Assembly (NCBI RefSeq): GCF_025860405.1 | Contig: NZ_CP063785.1 | Location: 7,627,390-7,691,389 of the forward strand | Direction of reading: 5' to 3' | Length of the DNA stretch: 64,000 nt | DNA from: Tolypothrix sp. PCC 7712 | GTDB lineage: Bacteria; Cyanobacteriota; Cyanobacteriia; Cyanobacteriales; Nostocaceae | Part shown: positions 62,601-64,000 of the stretch, piece after piece | Layout of the letters: every line of letters begins with the position of its first letter | Position numbering within the stretch: the stretch's first letter is position 1 | Made by a program: the position numbers and the translations under genes | The notes under the pieces: generated by a model | Database searches by the model: none | Told to the model about the DNA's origin: nothing | Seen by the model: the letters and a program-made list of their open reading frames with translations, nothing else

Positions 62601-62997
62601 CTCCAGGCGATCGCACAATTTGGTTGACGATTACCCGTTCGGCACCGTTAATAATGAAAGTACCGCGATCGGTCATCAACGGCAGATCGCCAATAAAGAC
62701 TTCTTGTTCTTTAATATCCCCGGTTTCTTTGTTGAGTAGCCTTGTGGGAACATACATTTGGACGGCGTATGTACTATCTCGCCGTTTGGCTTCTTCGACA
62801 CTGTACTTTGGTTCTTTAAGTTTGTAGTTTTGACCTAAAAAGTGCAGTTCTAGTTTGCCAGTGTAATCTGTAATCGGACTAAAGGAGTTTAGTTCTTCTA
62901 TTAGCCCTTCTTCTAAAAACCAACGGAAGCTGGAACGCTGGATTTCAATCAAGTCGGGCAACAGAAAGGCGGGTTCAATATATGTTTCGTTTGTCAT
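59698..62997 (-). CDS. rpoB: RNA polymerase subunit beta (RpoB)
   Basis: A 1099-residue beta subunit from the ATG at 62997 ([20 protein letters not shown]); the frame extends 14 codons upstream to an ATG at 63039, which is possible but less likely by family comparison. Recognisable regions include the rifampicin pocket ([41 protein letters not shown], ~375-415), [17 protein letters not shown], the active-site lysines near [13 protein letters not shown] (~845) and the C-terminal clamp [32 protein letters not shown]. The rifampicin site has the normal wild-type form ([15 protein letters not shown]). It is the first gene of the rpo cluster. Confidence 0.97.
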   Translation of the reverse strand: [1099 protein letters not shown]

Positions 62998-63802
62998 GCC
63001 TCTACCTTTGTCAACCTGGTTAAACTTACCATTGGACACTGCTGTTTCACGGTTCCCACCGCTAGCCAGTGTCCGTAGCTGTTTGGGAACTTCTCCTTAA
63101 CGCCACCTGCTAGAGCGCAGGTACGGGCAAACGCAGAAATTAAAGCTGGAAAGTGCTATCTTGACAAGGGGGAAAGTACTCCCTTAAAAGTGACCATTAT
63201 AACTAATAACCAGCTACTAGGTTGATTGCTCAAAAGCAGATGGTTGAGATAGTCTGGAATTAAATTGGCTGTCGTCACTTCCCCTCCCACAAGCGCGTTA
63301 ATTAGACTCCGCAGCTTTGTTCTGTTGTGTCTTCAATACCCCTCTATATTTAGACTCACGGTGATATCCTAAAACTAAGAAACCGAGTGGCTGTTAACCG
63401 ACTCTGGATTAGTATGTCTTTTTCTTGCTGGGTTATTCTCACAAGGCAATTACGTTTAACAGTTTTCTATAGGTGAAATACGGAAAAGGTATTTTTTTGA
63501 AAGCGTCTAGCTCAACCTACTATATTTTCAGGCTTGGCGATCGCGGCTCGTACATCCGCTTGTAGAGATAGGAGGATGATCGACCCCTGTAAATTAGCAG
63601 CTTAGTTACCCAAAGGGGAACTGCTCTGGGGGTGGCGATGGTCAAGTTGATAACAGGTTACTACCAATCTTAGAAGTATTGATTTCCTTCCTTTATCATT
63701 ATGGCGCAAGCAAAATGTTTTGGAGGAAATAATTTTAGCATATTTCCGTCCTCCGAGGTGTTTATTTATTTTTACACAGCTAACTACACTTACAGGTACA
63801 GT
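62998..63802. other. Long upstream region of the rpo cluster
   Basis: About 760-800 bp between the end of the tatD-like gene and rpoB. No protein gene, tRNA or recognisable small RNA is seen. It has one GCGATCGC (HIP1) site at 63538, purine-rich runs near 63165 and a -10-like sequence at 63201-63196. Its length suggests a regulated leader or an unrecognised RNA. Confidence 0.5.
63196..63201 (-). promoter_or_regulatory. Candidate -10 element upstream of rpoB
   Basis: TATAAT on the minus strand (63201-63196), about 200 bp before the rpoB ATG. No good -35 box at the normal distance was found, so a weak candidate. Confidence 0.3.
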
Positions 63803-64000
63803 CTATAGTACCAGACCAAATAATTCACAAGCATTTTGGGTAGTTTGATTAGCTATCTCTTCTACTGTTTTCCCACGCAGTTGGGCTATGCTCTCTGCTA
63901 CATAACGGACGTAAGCAGGTTCATTCCTACCTGTACCTCGTTTGGGGACGGGAGCGAGAAAAGGACAGTCTGTTTCAATGAGCAAGCGATCGCTCGGTAC
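63803..64000 (-). CDS. tatD: TatD-family hydrolase, C-terminal part
   Basis: The last ~65 residues of a TatD-type metal-dependent DNase, cut by the right window edge. VPSDRLLIETDCPFLAPVPKRGTGRNEPAYVRYVAESIAQLRG has the diagnostic ETD-x-P metal-binding motif and RNEP-x-YV. It ends in FGLVL before TAG. In many cyanobacteria tatD lies directly upstream of rpoB in this orientation, as here. The start and first two thirds are outside the window. Confidence 0.88.
   Translation of the reverse strand, partial: VPSDRLLIETDCPFLAPVPKRGTGRNEPAYVRYVAESIAQLRGKTVEEIANQTTQNACELFGLVL

Noticed and set aside
59698..63039. Rifampicin-resistance change in rpoB
   Set aside because: The pocket ([20 protein letters not shown]) has the normal susceptible-type residues.

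Overview
The window is a stretch of chromosome from a filamentous (probably heterocyst-forming, Nostocales-type) cyanobacterium. The signs are: RNA polymerase beta-prime split into rpoC1 and rpoC2, an apcD phycobilisome gene, many HIP1 octamers (GCGATCGC), heptanucleotide short tandem repeats of the Nostoc/Calothrix kind between genes, and families known mainly from cyanobacteria (CAAD, DUF2358, DUF3727, zinc-ribbon Ser/Thr kinases, an ethylene-receptor-like histidine kinase). Coding density is moderate and the gaps are AT-rich. No CRISPR array, rRNA or recognisable tRNA was found. All identifications rest on reading the sequence and on memory of the families; no database search was run.

Layout. 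1-11.4 kb: end of a glycine-zipper stress-type protein (minus), a 1060-aa membrane protein with about six ~98-residue repeats, a small exported peptide, an exported pentapeptide/TPR protein, and a 1686-aa secreted mosaic protein (WD40 propeller, amidotransferase-like and deacetylase-like regions, Big_5 Ig domains, DUF4082). 11.7-24.1 kb: housekeeping and signalling genes (pgk, universal stress protein, GNAT, ruvX, DUF3727 protein, Ser/Thr kinase overlapping an exported protein, asnS, RsbW-like ATPase, RlmD/RumA-type methyltransferase). 24.3-26.7 kb: apcD, repeat arrays, a candidate minus-strand structured RNA with its own promoter and terminator, a lipoprotein, a MITE-like element and a PEP-CTERM remnant.

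26.7-33.7 kb is the most unusual part. A Doc/Fic toxin gene with an upstream antitoxin-like gene is interrupted by a complete group II intron carrying an RT-maturase-HNH protein. The insertion lies inside the Fic catalytic motif, between HPFIDG and NKR. Only 168 bp away, in the opposite direction, is purL, which carries an in-frame 481-aa intein with a LAGLIDADG endonuclease in its conserved GN/CVGVPT site. Two self-splicing elements of different kinds thus interrupt conserved active-site motifs in neighbouring loci.

34-53.4 kb: purF, two Uma2-family proteins, a multi-PAS hybrid histidine kinase, uvrA, an ethylene-receptor-like histidine kinase, DUF2358, a GH10-like protein beside a DUF1206 membrane protein, an alpha/beta hydrolase, a second exported pentapeptide protein, a CAAD/CURT1-like protein, an SLH-domain protein, a GIY-YIG protein and a small unknown. 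53.6-64 kb: the minus-strand rpoB-rpoC1-rpoC2 cluster with a strong terminator, preceded by the 3' end of a tatD-like gene, in the usual cyanobacterial order.
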